Below are positions 40,632-51,059 of a stretch of 64,000 nt of DNA, piece after piece. The notes under the pieces are model-generated. The model worked only from the letters and a program-made list of their open reading frames with translations, was not told the origin of the DNA and did no database searches. Both the position numbers and the translations under genes were made by a program. The stretch is taken from positions 541,976,758 through 542,040,757 of the forward strand of contig CM048745.1 in NCBI GenBank assembly GCA_026315105.1, in the 5' to 3' direction. Within the stretch, counting starts at the first letter, position 1. Each line of letters opens with the position of its first letter. This DNA is from Locusta migratoria (taxonomy: Eukaryota > Arthropoda > Insecta > Orthoptera > Acrididae).

Positions 40632-40939
40632 TGTGTGTATATATATACGGTTTGAATGTGTCCTACTTGTGAGCGCAGCTCTCACTCAATGAGCCCTTTA
40701 ACCGCTGAAGTATCCTTGGTCTTATTCGATCTTGTAACAGAGTTACGTATGGTTCGTAAGCTAACGAACAAACCCTCTCTCTCTCTGATGGTCGTCTGTC
40801 GCAGACTGTTGATTTTAGGCTTTCAACTCGCCGACGCAGCGTCTGCTGTTGTCACGCGAGACTAGCGTCTCATTTTAGGACAGAGACGATGACCTGTTTG
40901 CCTTAGCTTGACTGACGATTGCTTGAGCAATGTAAGATT
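40632..40939. other. Unassigned sequence
   Basis: Begins with a short GT/TA run. The frame at 40656-40865 has no recognised motif. Confidence 0.3.
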
Positions 40940-41126
40940 AGCCGGCCGCCGTTGCCGAGGAGACTGAGGCGCTTCAGTCACGTTCTGCACGGCCACTTCG
41001 GTCGGGGGTTCGAATCCCCCCTCGGGCATGGATATTTGTGCCGTCCTAGTTCGTAAGTAGTTCATAAGTAGTTTGACCCCGCAGTTAAGTCCCATAAGCT
41101 TTACAAACATTTGAACATTTTGAATC
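40940..41126 (+). repeat. SINE family A copy with 7-bp TSD
   Basis: Head AGCCGGCCGCCGTTGCCGAG, B box GGTTCGAATCC. The body has an internal deletion, with AGTAGTTTGACCCCG joining directly, and the tail is complete. Flanked by TAAGATT at 40933-40939 and 41127-41133. It sits at the edge of a Tc1-like remnant. Confidence 0.9.
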
Positions 41127-41133
41127 TAAGATT

Positions 41134-41480
41134 TTAACAAGTTTCTCTGTCACAACTATGCGCTGTAACAGGATGGCGAATACTGTATTGGGATACGTAA
41201 CTCCAGGCCACCTCAACCAGCTCAGAGCTGTAAGAGTTGTGGACTGACGAGTTGCCTGTGTCAGTTGCCTTCGCATTATACCCCACAAGTCCGTAGATCG
41301 AGCTGGCCAGAGAAGTTGCTGTACGTCGTGCACATGCAGCCTGAGGGCCAGCATTATTATGTAGTTGTCGCCAAATCTCACCTTCTTGATGCAATACTGG
41401 CAAAAGATCTGGTCTTATAACATTCTGCATGTTCTGAAAGCGTTCCCTTCACAAACACCAAGGGTGAACGAGAGTTTTAG
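41134..41480 (-). pseudogene. Tc1-like transposase remnant
   Basis: Minus-strand readings in different frames give an HNNAGPQAACA block (the second catalytic region, DNAGPH-like), LLWPARSTDLWGIMRRQL (the WPARSPDLNPIE region, with the third acidic position altered) and EVAWSYVSQYSIRH (C-terminal helix). The AAAACTCTCGTTCACCCT stretch near 41470 matches the remnant at 29600, corresponding to the DESRF block. Inactive. Confidence 0.75.
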
Positions 41481-41639
41481 CGTATGACTGAAAAATAGAA
41501 AAAAAAAAAATGCCTTCATCTGAAAGACAAATATTTCCTGTTTCCAAAATAAACAGTTTATTTACTTTTAAATAGTTATTTTAGTCTTAAACGCTCTTTG
41601 AACAAATATTTGCCACTGGCCATTCTGATGCTTCAGACA

Positions 41640-42080
41640 AGGAATATCTCCATAAACATTCCGTGCCTGCCACAGTCATGAAAACAATAAAGCCAATATA
41701 CAGGGAACCTGCAGATAAAAAATTACTTAGCAAATGTCTACATGGCTGTACAGAAAATCCTAATGAGATTTTCAACAGCTGCGTTGTACCGAAAACAGTG
41801 TTTGTGGATGGACAGTACTCAAAATAGGTGTGATGGATGCTGTTATCTGTTTCAATTAGCAGGGCAAAAGCAATGGACAAATTGGCATCCAACAAGGAAT
41901 TAATATGATAGCTGCTCTGACTGCCATATATCGTCATCGATTAGCTGAAGCTGAAAGGGTTGCGGAAGCCGCCACCAAGGAGTCCAAGAGAAAGGAAAAG
42001 ACCCCTGAAAAAGTCTGCAGAGGATAAAGAAGCAGCTGGCCAGCTAGATTATGCCACTGGAATGTTCTGAAAGAGGCATA
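41640..42080 (+). pseudogene. Mutator-like transposase, C-terminal remnant
   Basis: Plus-strand reading KPIYREPADKKLLSKCLHGC, TENPNEIFNSCV, PKTVFVDGQYSK and, after a one-base shift, IGVMDAVICFN, then GINMIAALTAIYRHRLAEA and finally DYATGMF before a stop. I recognise the CLHG-TQN-NESFN and PKTVFV pattern with a YGAGMF-like end from insect proteins carrying a Mutator-like transposase domain; this is from memory. Internal stops (near 41836 and 41861) show it is dead. A mariner-like transposon lies about 75 bp downstream. Confidence 0.6.
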
Positions 42081-42380
42081 CGATGAGTCAAAAACACCGT
42101 GAACATTCTTTTCACATTTTCTCGTAACTACATTTTCAGAACGTTAGGTACATACAGGGTGTCCAGAAAAGGGTTTCCTGATTTCAAAATTAAATATCTC
42201 GAAAACAAAGATCGATAGAGTAATGCAGTAAACGGTATGTTTATTGTGAAAGCTTTATGAAGTTTATACAGCAGTTTGAAATAATAGTTACAAAATCTGC
42301 TAAAAGATGGCGCTGTACGCTGTACAGCTCATATCAGCAGACAATTGAAAAAATCGTATGAATACACTCTTTGGAAACAA

Positions 42381-43340
42381 TCACATCACTATGTTTTCAA
42401 AATGTGCACCATTGGCACTACAGAGGTGGCGCAAACGAAGAATGAAATTCGCCATTACATTTCGTAGTGTCTCAACCGAAATGGATTCACATGCCACAGA
42501 GATCGCCGATTCAAGCTCGTCCAGCGTGGCGGGATGCTTCGGGTAGACCATGTCTCTGTGCCCCACAGAAAAGAAGTCACAGGGAGTCAAATCCGGCGAA
42601 TATGCAGCCCAATCCATGCCTGCATCAGTAAATATGGAATATTCCAAAGCAATGACTCGATTCCGGACGTATTCCTCAAGAAAACGAAACACTTGTTCGG
42701 TCCGATGTGGTCGGGCTCCATCTTGCATAAACCATTCAGTACCTGGTCGATCCTCTAACGCTTGCTGTGTGGCGACAAATTGTTCCAAAATTGCAACGTA
42801 ACGTGCACCAGTGACCGTTTCTCGAATGAAAAAAGGCCAATAATGCCTCTGCTGCATACTGCAGCCCACACAGTAACTTTAGGAGAATACAGGGGTTTCG
42901 CTTCACACCAATATGGCTTTTCGGAACCCCAAAATCGCCAGTTCTGCTTATTCACGTATCCATTCAGGTGGAAGTGTGCTTCATCTGTAAACCAGATACA
43001 GCCAACATCAAATCCTTCACTATCAATCATTGTGAGCATCTGATTAGCAAAGGCAACCCTTTGTTGTACAGCTCGTACGGGTATGACCTTTGAATGGAAA
43101 CATTTGTAGGCTCTTTCTCAGTATTTTCTGCGTGCTGGAATGCTTCAAACCAGTCTCAGATGCAATTCTACGGACGGATGACATTGGATTTCGCTGAATA
43201 ATTCCAGAAACTGTGGCGATATTTTCAGGCGTAACTGCAGTTTGCTTGCGGCCAACATGCCCCACTAGATCATCAGATACGCTGTCTGTTCGTTGCAATT
43301 TTGCGAAGAGCGTACGAATGGTTTTCGCATCGGTCCTTTT
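42381..43340 (-). pseudogene. Mariner-like transposase
   Basis: Three minus-strand pieces. 43298-43044: HTH-like N-terminus with ENIATVSGIIQRNPMSSVRR and ASETGLKHSSTQKILRK. 43039-42755: IWFTDEAHFHLNGYVNKQNW (first catalytic Asp, TDEAHF) and VTVWAAVCSRGIIG. 42869-42381: TEWFMQDGARPHRTEQV (second Asp) and WAAYSPDLTPCDFFSVG (third acidic position), ending ANGAHFENIVM. Frameshifts near 43050 and 42770-42860 separate the pieces. Counting residues between the second Asp and the Asp of PCDFF gives 47, wider than DD34D mariners. It would cut and paste its own element if intact. Confidence 0.9.
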
Positions 43341-43547
43341 GAAACATTAAATCATGCTTGAAAACTTCGCCTTGTTGCCGTAGGACTCTCTTCTAACCTG
43401 TGGTACTCTAGCACCAGAAGAACGCGTTGTTCAACGGAGTACACGGTCTTAATCGCTTCCTTCGGTACGCTAACCTCCTTTCACGTTTCAATAATGGAAC
43501 TGATCGCTCTGGGCGTCGGGTCACTAGTTATACTAGGCATTACTTAT

Positions 43548-43741
43548 GCCGGCCGCGGTGGCCGAGGGGACTGAGGCGCTCCAGTCACGGTCTGCACGGC
43601 CACTACGGTCAGGGGTTCGAATCCCCCCTCCGGCATGGATATTTGTGCCGTCCTTACTGTTAGCTAGTTCATAAGTAGTTTGTAAGTTTAGGGACTGATG
43701 ACCCCGTAGTGAAGTCCCATAAGCTATACAAACATTTGAAA
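43548..43741 (+). repeat. SINE family A copy nested in mariner-like element
   Basis: Full-length head, body and tail. The TSD is imperfect: CATTACTTAT at 43538-43547 against CATTGCGTAT at 43742-43751. It lies in the untranslated part upstream of the transposase, between it and the right TIR. Confidence 0.92.
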
Positions 43742-43912
43742 CATTGCGTATGGCGATTACAGCGCTACCTGTTAGCAGCTTTTGTAACTATTGTTTCAAA
43801 CTGAAGTATAGACTTCATACAGCTTTCACAATAAACATACCGATCTCTATCGATCTTTGTTTTCGAGATATTTAATTTTGAAATCAGGGAGTCCTTTTCT
43901 GGACACCCTGTA

Positions 43913-44401
43913 TGTAACATATTCCTTAAGGTAGACGAATTTCCTAACAGAATTTCTCAAGAAGGGCACTAAATATGAATCAGGCCAGTGTACGCAAAAG
44001 CACTTGGGAGGTTTGGGAGGCTTGACTTGGCCGCGTTTGTTATGGGCGATCGGAGGAAGTTCAAAGGGCGGTCTCTGCGGTGCTGAGGTTTAGTGAGCAC
44101 AGCTTGCCGGCCAGCGCCGACCGCTAACTTTAGCAAGCGGATGGCCGCTTTAATTGAAAGCGCTACATCAAAGGACGCCGCCGAGGCGTGGCGTGCGTAC
44201 CAGCCTCTGACGCTCAAGTGTCAACGCAGGGAGTTTTCATCGTTCCGGCCTAACAGCTTCTTCAATAAGGCTGAGTATACCTACTGCTATAAAATAACAC
44301 AGTTAAGCGCAACACACAATTTATTTTCATCCATTAATAAGCTAATACAGTGGAACCCAGCCACCAACAATTCAATAAAAAGGCATTAGGATTAACCCAC
44401 T
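43913..44401. other. Unassigned sequence
   Basis: GC-richer than average around 44020-44240. The plus-strand frame 44093-44389 shows no known motif. No repeat recognised. Confidence 0.3.
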
Positions 44402-45630
44402 TAGATTAGATTAGATTAATACTTGTTCCATAGATCATATATACGACATTTCGTAATGATGTGGGACGTGTCAGTTTAGTAAATGTTGTTTATACTTGAC
44501 AATCAATATTTTAAGGATTTTTTTTTAATTTTTAAAGTTTTATCTAAAAATTCATCTACATTGTAGAAGGAGTTGCCATTCAGAAATTCCTTTAATTTCT
44601 TTTTAAATACTAGTTGGCTATCTGACAAGCTTTTGATGCTGTTTGGTAGGTGACCAAAGACTTTTGTGGCAGCATAATTCACCCCTTTCTGAGCCAAAGT
44701 TAGATTTAACCTTGAATAGTGAATATCATCCTTTCTCCTAGTGTTGTAGCTAAGCACACTACTATTACTTTTGAAATGGGTCGGATTGTTAATAACAAAT
44801 TTCATGAGTCAATATATACATATTGTGAAGCTACAGTGAGTATCCCTAGATCCCTAAATAAATGTCTGCAGGATGCCCTTGGGTGGGCTCCAGCTATTAT
44901 TCTGATTACATGCTTTTGTGCAATGAATACTTTTTTACTCAATGTTGAATTGCCCCAGAATATGATCCCATATGAAAGCAGTGAATGAAAATAGGCGTAG
45001 TAAGCTAATTTACTGAGATGTATATCACCAAATTTTGCAATGACTCTGATAGCATAAGTAGCTGAACTGAGACCTTTCAGGAGGTCTTCGATATGTTTCT
45101 TCCAATTCAGTCCCTCGTCAATGCAAACACCTAAAAGTTTTGATTATTCTACCTTAGCTACAAATTTATGTTCAAAGTCTAAATTAATTAATGGTGTCAT
45201 GCCATTTACTGTATGAAACTGTATATACTAGGTTTTATCAAAGTTTAAATAGAGTCCATTTGTAGAGAACCACTTAATAACTTTCTGGAAGATATCATTT
45301 ATAACTTCATCAGTTAATTCCTCTTTGTCAGGTGTGATACCTATACTTGTATCATCAGCAAAAAGTACTAGCTTAGCATCTTCATGAATGTAGAATGGCA
45401 AGTCGTTAATATATATTAAGAACAGCGAAGGACCCAAGACCGAACCTTGTGTGACCCCATTTTTGAAACTCCCCAGTTAGAAGAATTAATTGTTTCATCT
45501 ATATCATGTGAACTGCTTATTTCAACTTTTTGCACTCTTCCAGTTAAGTATGATTTAAACCATTTGTGCAGTGTCCTACTCATACCACAATACTTAAGCT
45601 TATCTAGAAGAATCCCATGATTTACACTAA
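44402..45630 (-). pseudogene. CR1/L2-like LINE, RT C-terminal half, (TAATC)n tail
   Basis: Minus strand from 45630: VNHGILLDKLKYCGMSRTLH, then MGPSLFLIYINDLPFYI and LVLFADDTSIG (45437-45228, catalytic FADD), then after a stop and frame change HFRDLGILTVASQY-like and GVNYAATKVFGHLPNSIKSL (44805-44503). The 3' end reads GGAACAAGTATTAATCTAAT with a (TAATC)n repeat at 44417-44402. Related to but distinct from the element at 4530-5706, which ends in (ATT)n. 5'-truncated. Confidence 0.88.
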
Positions 45631-47030
45631 CCTACAGGCCTATTTCATTGACGTCAATTTGCAGTAGCGTTTTGGAACATATCCTGTATTGAAATATTAT
45701 GAATTATCTCCAACAGAATGATCTATTGACCCAACGTCAACACGGATTTAGGAAATCATACGAAACACAAGTAGCTCTTTACTCACACGAAGTGATGAGT
45801 GCTATCGACAAGGGATCTCAAACTGATTCCGTATTTCTTGATTTTCAGATGGTTATTGACACTGTACGCCACAAACAGCTTTTACACAAATTGCGTGGTT
45901 ATAGTATATCGCCCCAAATTGCGACTGGATAGGGGATTTACTGTCAGAGAGTACACAGTTCGTAGTAATCGATGGTAAGGCATCGACTAAAACAGAGGTG
46001 ATATCGGGGGTTCCACAGGATAGTGTTATTGGTCCTCTGCTGTTCCTTATTTACATAAACGATTTAGGGGAAAATCTAAGTAGCTCTCTTAGGTTGTTTG
46101 CAGATGACGCCGTCATATACCGCCCAGTAAAATCAACTGAAAATCAAAACCAACTGTAGAACGATGTAAATAAGATATCACTATGATGTAAAATTTGGCA
46201 ACTGAAGTGCGAAGTAGTCCACTTGAGTACGAAAAGAAATCCGTCGAACTTTGTTTAAAAGATAAATCAGTTAAACGTGAAGGCCGTTAACTGCACTAAA
46301 TACCTAGGAATTACTACTACTTCAGACATAAACTGGAAAGAACACGTAGATAATGTCGTAGGAAAGGCGATCCAGAGACTGCGTTTTATTGGCAAAACGC
46401 TTAAAAGATGCAGCAGAACTACTATAGAAACTGCATACACTACGCTTGTATTCAAATTGTGTTGACGCCCAGTATGGGATCCAAATCAGGTCGGAGGACA
46501 TCGAAAGAGTCCAAAAAAAGGGCAGCTTGTTTTGTATTGTCGCGATACAGGGGAGACAGCGTTACGGAAATGATACAGGTTCTGGGATGGGAATCATTAC
46601 AACAACGGCGCTTATAGCTGCGGGGTGGGCTTCCAATCGCTAACATTCTCCTCCGAATGCGAAAATATATTGTTGACAGTCACTTACGTAGGTAGAAAAT
46701 ATCATCAAAATAAAATACGAGAAATCAGGGCTCGAACGGAGAGATCTAGGTGTTATTTCTTCCCGCGCGCTATTCGAGAATGGAATGGGAGATAAATAGT
46801 ATAAAGGTGTAATTCTTCAGGTTTTCCCGGCGAGGGGCGAGGCGTTATCATCTTGCACAATCGCGTATTCTGCCTGTTATTTGCGTCTTTTCTTGCACGA
46901 TATTTCAACTGCATACCTCGCACTCTTCTTAAGGTGCTTCCTGAAAAGTATAAAGGTGGTTCAATAAACCCTCTGGCGGGCACTTAAATGTGATTTAAGA
47001 GTAACAACCAATGTAGATGCAGATAATGCC
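45631..47030 (+). pseudogene. CR1-clade LINE, 5'-truncated RT and 3' UTR
   Basis: It starts abruptly at LTYRPISLTS (NYRPISLTS block). RT follows with QHGFRKSYETQVALYSHEVM, FLDFQMVIDTV (the usual KAFD is changed to MVID), GVPQDSVIGPLLF-like and RLFADDAVIYRP-like readings across several frames, then CTKYLGITTTSDINWKEHVD and a C-terminal part to 46795. The 3' UTR is interrupted by a 137-bp insert at 46810-46946. The end near 47025 reads CCAATGTAGATGC. Lies back-to-back with the minus-strand LINE at 44402-45630. Confidence 0.85.
46810..46946. repeat. 137-bp insertion with 12-bp TSD
   Basis: Perfect direct repeat AGTATAAAGGTG at 46798-46809 and 46947-46958. The insert has no tRNA-like boxes. Its minus strand ends in AACCTGAAGAATTA and contains AAGAAGAGTGCGAGG...GTTGAAATATCGTG, the style of Penelope-like 3' termini. 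It may be a very short 3'-end-only insertion. Confidence 0.75.
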
Positions 47031-47974
47031 CTCAGTTCGGCGAGAATGCCACTAATTTATCCAGGTAAGACACGTGAAAGCCATTCATTGGTGATTTATT
47101 CTAGTACACTAAGGCTAACCAGTTGATTGCATTTTGAGCATGACCACTCATGCCTCTTCACGCTTTTGTTCAAGAACAGAGCAGTTACGGCGTGGTCGGG
47201 AATGAGGAAAGTGTGCGTGTTGCGTGTGATTGAGGCAACACGGGAGAAACCCCATGTGATATAGCCGTAAGTCGCGTAAGTGATCTACACACGGAGTTAC
47301 TAAAAACATCTAGGTGGTGTACTGACGCGAGAGTAGAGTAGCAGTCCCAAACTAAACGCAGCCGTTTGTAAAGTACCAGTGAGTGTTCAGTCATGTAAGT
47401 TAGTTGATATAACAATGCATTCAGCTTGACTTAACACCTGCAAATAACATGCTCTAATATTCTGTATCCCTGTGGAAAAGGCATGTAACTGAGTTCGTTT
47501 AAGTTACAAGGGAGGTTACAGTTAATCATGTCCTAGCTAGATGAAGAAAAACAGAATGGAATGACGGTATGAATAGGTAGGTAGCTAATATTATTTCAAA
47601 AAATAGAGACAAAAATAATGCCAAAAGGCGAATGTAAATTCTAAACTGTAACTAAAAGTGAAAAACTAAGTCGTAAAATAACTTACCAACTATTGTATTC
47701 TGTAAGTTTTATGCAATTATCTATAGTCGATATGAAGAAATTATTAGATAAATTGCATTATCGTTTCTAGTTGTGAAAAGCTGACCGTGCATATCTGAAT
47801 AGATGTTTATAATTTCCTGTGTTTTGAGTACCATAAAAGTACTTTCATTTAGAATTGATTGCTTAGTAGGAATTATGCAGCAGCAATCTTTCTATTTTGC
47901 TTTTCCGTCTCCTTGTGCTGTTTGTCATTCCTTTAGGTCAACATTCCTACAGACCATTCGAACTAAGTTAACAG
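47031..47974. other. Unassigned sequence
   Basis: No motif or repeat recognised. Confidence 0.35.
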
Positions 47975-48170
47975 CCGGCGTCGTAGCTCAGGGCATTTCC
48001 CACTGAAGGTCGTTCCCATCGCTCTCCACGCCGAGTGTCGCGTTTGTGTGGAAGTTGTCTTCCCTACAAATGGCTGGCTTCAATTTGATAACAGTTGCCT
48101 CATCCCTACGCTACGGCGTGGTAGGGGCTTCGGTATACTGCGAACAGCGGACAAGTTGAAAGGCGGCTAT
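47975..48170 (+). repeat. tRNA-headed SINE-like repeat
   Basis: An A-box-like CGTAGCTCAGGGC near 47984 and body words CTACAAATGGCTGG and CTACGGCGTGGTAGGGGCTT. It shares the CTATAAATGGCTGG-type word with the repeat at 7608-7915, so may be the same broad family. The B box is not clear. Confidence 0.35.
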
Positions 48171-48636
48171 TATGGTGGTTAACTATACGCCATACATATC
48201 TGTAATAAGTATTATTTGTTTCTTTTCATAATTTATCAGCGCAATTATACGCTGCTCAAATCTCTAGCATTTTTGTTCAATTTTACTACGTCGTGTAGAT
48301 AGTATAACTATTACTAAAAGTCAGGTATGCTCGATATGTGTCCAGACAAACCACAATACATTTCATCTTACCAGACTCTTACCACCATAAGCAGTAATTC
48401 TTCTTTCAGGATGAATGGGTCGCAATAGTGAAAGATATGTAAGGCACAGAAAGATTATGAGTGCGCATGCCTGTATGTCCAACAGCTGTAACAACTATTT
48501 ACGTGCAGCTATCGTTCACGGACAGATACCTAACGGATAAAATACGAAACGCATCACAATAAAGTCATTCTGGCCTGATGTTTGACTTTCCCTATTCCGA
48601 CCTATTCAGCCTGACTGTAGCACAGCTGATAATGCC
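48171..48636. other. Unassigned sequence
   Basis: AT-rich, with no recognised features. Confidence 0.35.
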
Positions 48637-48703
48637 ATGTCCACCTCGCTGCCTACTACATCGGCAGCCCGCACTACAGTGCAGTAACGCGGGTTGTGGC
48701 GAC
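48637..48703 (+). repeat. 67-bp repeat shared with 50456-50522
   Basis: ATGTCCACCTCGCTGCCTA, GGCAGCCCGC and AGTAACGCGGGTTGTGGCGA occur in both copies in the same order and spacing. The flanks differ. It may be the terminus of an unidentified element. Confidence 0.8.
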
Positions 48704-49173
48704 CAAAACGTCGATTCTTTCAAGATAATTGTCCCAAAAGACATATCGAAACCAACAATGAAACTTTTTACACAGGAAGAAGACAAAGAAAGAATTGCTC
48801 TGTCAAAATTTTAGCTCCTAAGAGGCTCTGCAAGTATTTAAAAAAAATTGCTGTAAATTACCAAATTCGTAGCGCGCCAGGCAGCGATAGAAATGTACAT
48901 CTCTACCGGCGCCGTAGCAACTGCGCATGGGTAACTAGGTACACATACACAGTCGAGGTCGACTGTACATTTGTAAGGACGTTCAGGTTATCGTTCGTGT
49001 TCCTCACACTACAGTACACAGTGCTATTCTCATGATTTTCCACTCTATTAATAATTATCAGTTGCTTTTTGCAATATTGGTAGGTATTGACAATAAAGAT
49101 AAGGCTGAATAAATATTTATTGTGCTTTAGTAAGGCATGCCTGCTAATATGATCTTTTCTCTTCTTCTTTCAG

Positions 49174-49450
49174 TTTCACAGTAATGTTGAATCATATTAA
49201 CGTTCTCAAATTAGCAAAGGTGAAATCACCTATTTCCCCTGAGGGCCTACGTATGTTACATTGGTTGATTGACTTCCTTGAAATTCATTCGAATGATACC
49301 GACATGTTGTTTGAAATTGTGGAAACGTTAGAAATATTAAATAACTGTGACGATTCCATGAATTTTGGTGCCAGTAACAGTTCTGAAGAAGAATACCTCC
49401 CAAGTCTAAAAAATGCATCTACTGCAACAGCTTTCAGCTCCTTCACATAA
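49174..49450 (+). CDS. Possible terminal exon of unknown protein
   Basis: A pyrimidine tract (CTTTTCTCTTCTTCTTTCAG, 49154-49173) ending in AG precedes an open frame with ATG at 49184 and TAA at 49448-49450. The 88-codon reading has LRMLHWLIDFLEIHSNDTDM, LFEIVETLEILNNC and an acidic SSEEEYLPSL end, with a natural-looking codon mix and no repeat similarity. I do not know the family. A CR1 LINE 3' tail abuts the stop, so it could also be part of an unrecognised element. The strength rests only on the acceptor-like site and composition. Confidence 0.3.
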
Positions 49451-49451
49451 C

Positions 49452-49894
49452 GTGATGTCTACGTCTACATACAGCATTTACAGTGGAAATCACATTTAAG
49501 TGCCTGAGAGAGGGTTTATCGAACCATATTCAGTTTCTCTACCTTTCCACTCACTAACAGCGCGCGTGAAAAAGGAACATCTAAGTCTTTCAGTTTTCGG
49601 ACTGATTCCTCTTATTTTTAATATGATGATTGTGCTAACAAAATATGTTCGCATTTGGAGGAGAAATTTAATGAAAATCTTTGCAAATAAATCACACTGC
49701 AAAAAATAACTCCTCTCTTTTAATGTTTTATGCTCCAACTCTTGATTCATTTTTGTGACACTACGAAACAAGCTGGTCTTCTCTGAACTTTCTGTACATC
49801 CTCCGTTAGTCCCACCTAGTGAAGTTCCCAGCATGCCCAGAAAGAATCCAAAAGGACGCAGAGGTGTAATGTAGGCAGTTTCTTCAGTAGAACT
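49452..49894 (-). pseudogene. CR1-clade LINE 3' part
   Basis: The 3' tail (reverse of GTAGACGTAGACATC) is at 49452-49470. Minus-strand readings include SLFRSVTKMNQELEHKTLKE, a degenerate GGESVTEMLHELGWKSLKE, and ERLRCSFFTRAVSEWKG, the C-terminal end. Continues at 50101-50455 beyond a nested SINE. Confidence 0.8.
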
Positions 49895-50100
49895 CAAAAT
49901 TCAAATGTTCAAATGTTTGTATAGCTTATGGGACTTAATTACGGGGTCATCAGTCCCTAAACTTACAAACTACTTATGAACTAGCTAATACTAAGGACGC
50001 CACAAATATCCATGCCCGAGGGGGGATTCGAACCCCCGACCATAGTGGCCGTGCAGACCATGACTAGATCGCCTCAGTCCTTTCGGCCACCGCGGCCGGC
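49895..50100 (-). repeat. SINE family A copy with 11-bp TSD, nested in LINE
   Basis: Full-length minus-strand copy with TSD TCAGTAGAACT at 49884-49894 and 50101-50111. Head at the right, ending CGCGGCCGGC. Confidence 0.95.
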
Positions 50101-50455
50101 TCAGTAGAACTGTTGCGTCTCCTAAATGTTCTGCCAATGAAACGTAGCTTTTGGTTTACTTCCCCAGGATATTTTCCATTTAATGTTTCCAATTAAATTT
50201 GTACGTAATTGTAATTCCTAGATATTTAGTTGAACTTACGTCATGTATATTTGACTGATTCGTCGTTTAAGTGAACGTATTTCTTTTAGTACTCATATGG
50301 ATGACTTCACACTTTCCACTATTTAGCGTCAATTGCCAATTTTCACACCATGAAGACATCTTGTTCAAATCATACTGCTTTCGATGTTCTGCTGACTTTA
50401 CTAACCAACAAACAGCATCATCCGCGAACAGTGTAATAGAGCTACTCAGATTGTT
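50101..50455 (-). pseudogene. CR1-clade LINE RT remnant
   Basis: Continuation of 49452-49894: the reverse of the NQRLRFIGRTFRRRN-like block near 50140, and the catalytic FADDAVCW-like box near 50420, where the plus strand reads CAGCATCATCCGCGAACAG. It breaks off at 50455, exactly where the 67-bp shared repeat begins. Confidence 0.8.
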
Positions 50456-50522
50456 ATGTCCACCTCGCTGCCTATGACATAGGCAGCCCGCTCAACAGAG
50501 CAGTAACGCGGGTTGTGGCGAT
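50456..50522 (+). repeat. 67-bp repeat, second copy
   Basis: Same order of words as 48637-48703, about 1.8 kb away in direct orientation. It is followed by unrelated sequence and an (AAC)n run at about 50569-50588. Confidence 0.8.
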
Positions 50523-50631
50523 CACAAATATCAAGTCGGTTTTTAAACAGTCAAAACTGGCGTCGCACAACAACAACAACAACAACAAACCTCGCGGGTA
50601 GCAGCCGTCAGAGGCCGCTGCAGGAGTACCG

Positions 50632-50836
50632 CCGAAAATCAAATGTTCAAATGTTTGTAGAGCTTATGGGACTTAACTACAGGGTCATCAGTCCCTAAAC
50701 TTACAAACTACTTATGAACTAGCCAATACTAAGGACGGCACAAATATCCATGCCCGAGGGGGATTCGAACCCCCGACCGTAGTGGCCGTGCAGACTGTGA
50801 CTGGCGCGCCGCAGACCCCTCGGACACCGAGCCGGC
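50632..50836 (-). repeat. SINE family A copy with 7-bp TSD
   Basis: Minus-strand copy flanked by AGTACCG at 50625-50631 and 50837-50843. The head is diverged at the right end (CACCGAGCCGGC in place of CACCGCGGCCGGC). Confidence 0.92.
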
Positions 50837-51059
50837 AGTACCGTCAAGCACACTAGCCATGCCAGGAGTCGCAACCATCAAGCGGCCTACTTTCCTACTC
50901 CAGTCACGTGGTCGCAAATTGATCCTACAATTCCAGCCATCGATCCGGATACTTAAGCCGGAGAAACCGCCGGCCAGACGAGCTTGACTTCACCGCCGGA
51001 AATCATCGGAAGCTGTCATCTCTGCCGAAGCCAAACACGTGACTTCTTCCACGGGTTTA

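Larger units (their letters stand above)
42155..43910 (-). mobile_element. Mariner-like (IS630/Tc1/mariner) transposon with long TIRs
   Basis: 1756 bp including a nested 194-bp SINE. It begins CAGGGTGTCCAGAAAAGGG and ends CTTTTCTGGACACCCTG, flanked by TA (42153-42154, 43911-43912). The terminal inverted repeats run at least 75 bp at high identity (TAAATATCTCGAAAACAAAG) and continue with mismatches to about 170 bp. It encodes a broken transposase on the minus strand. Inserted beside the Mutator-like remnant. Confidence 0.95.
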
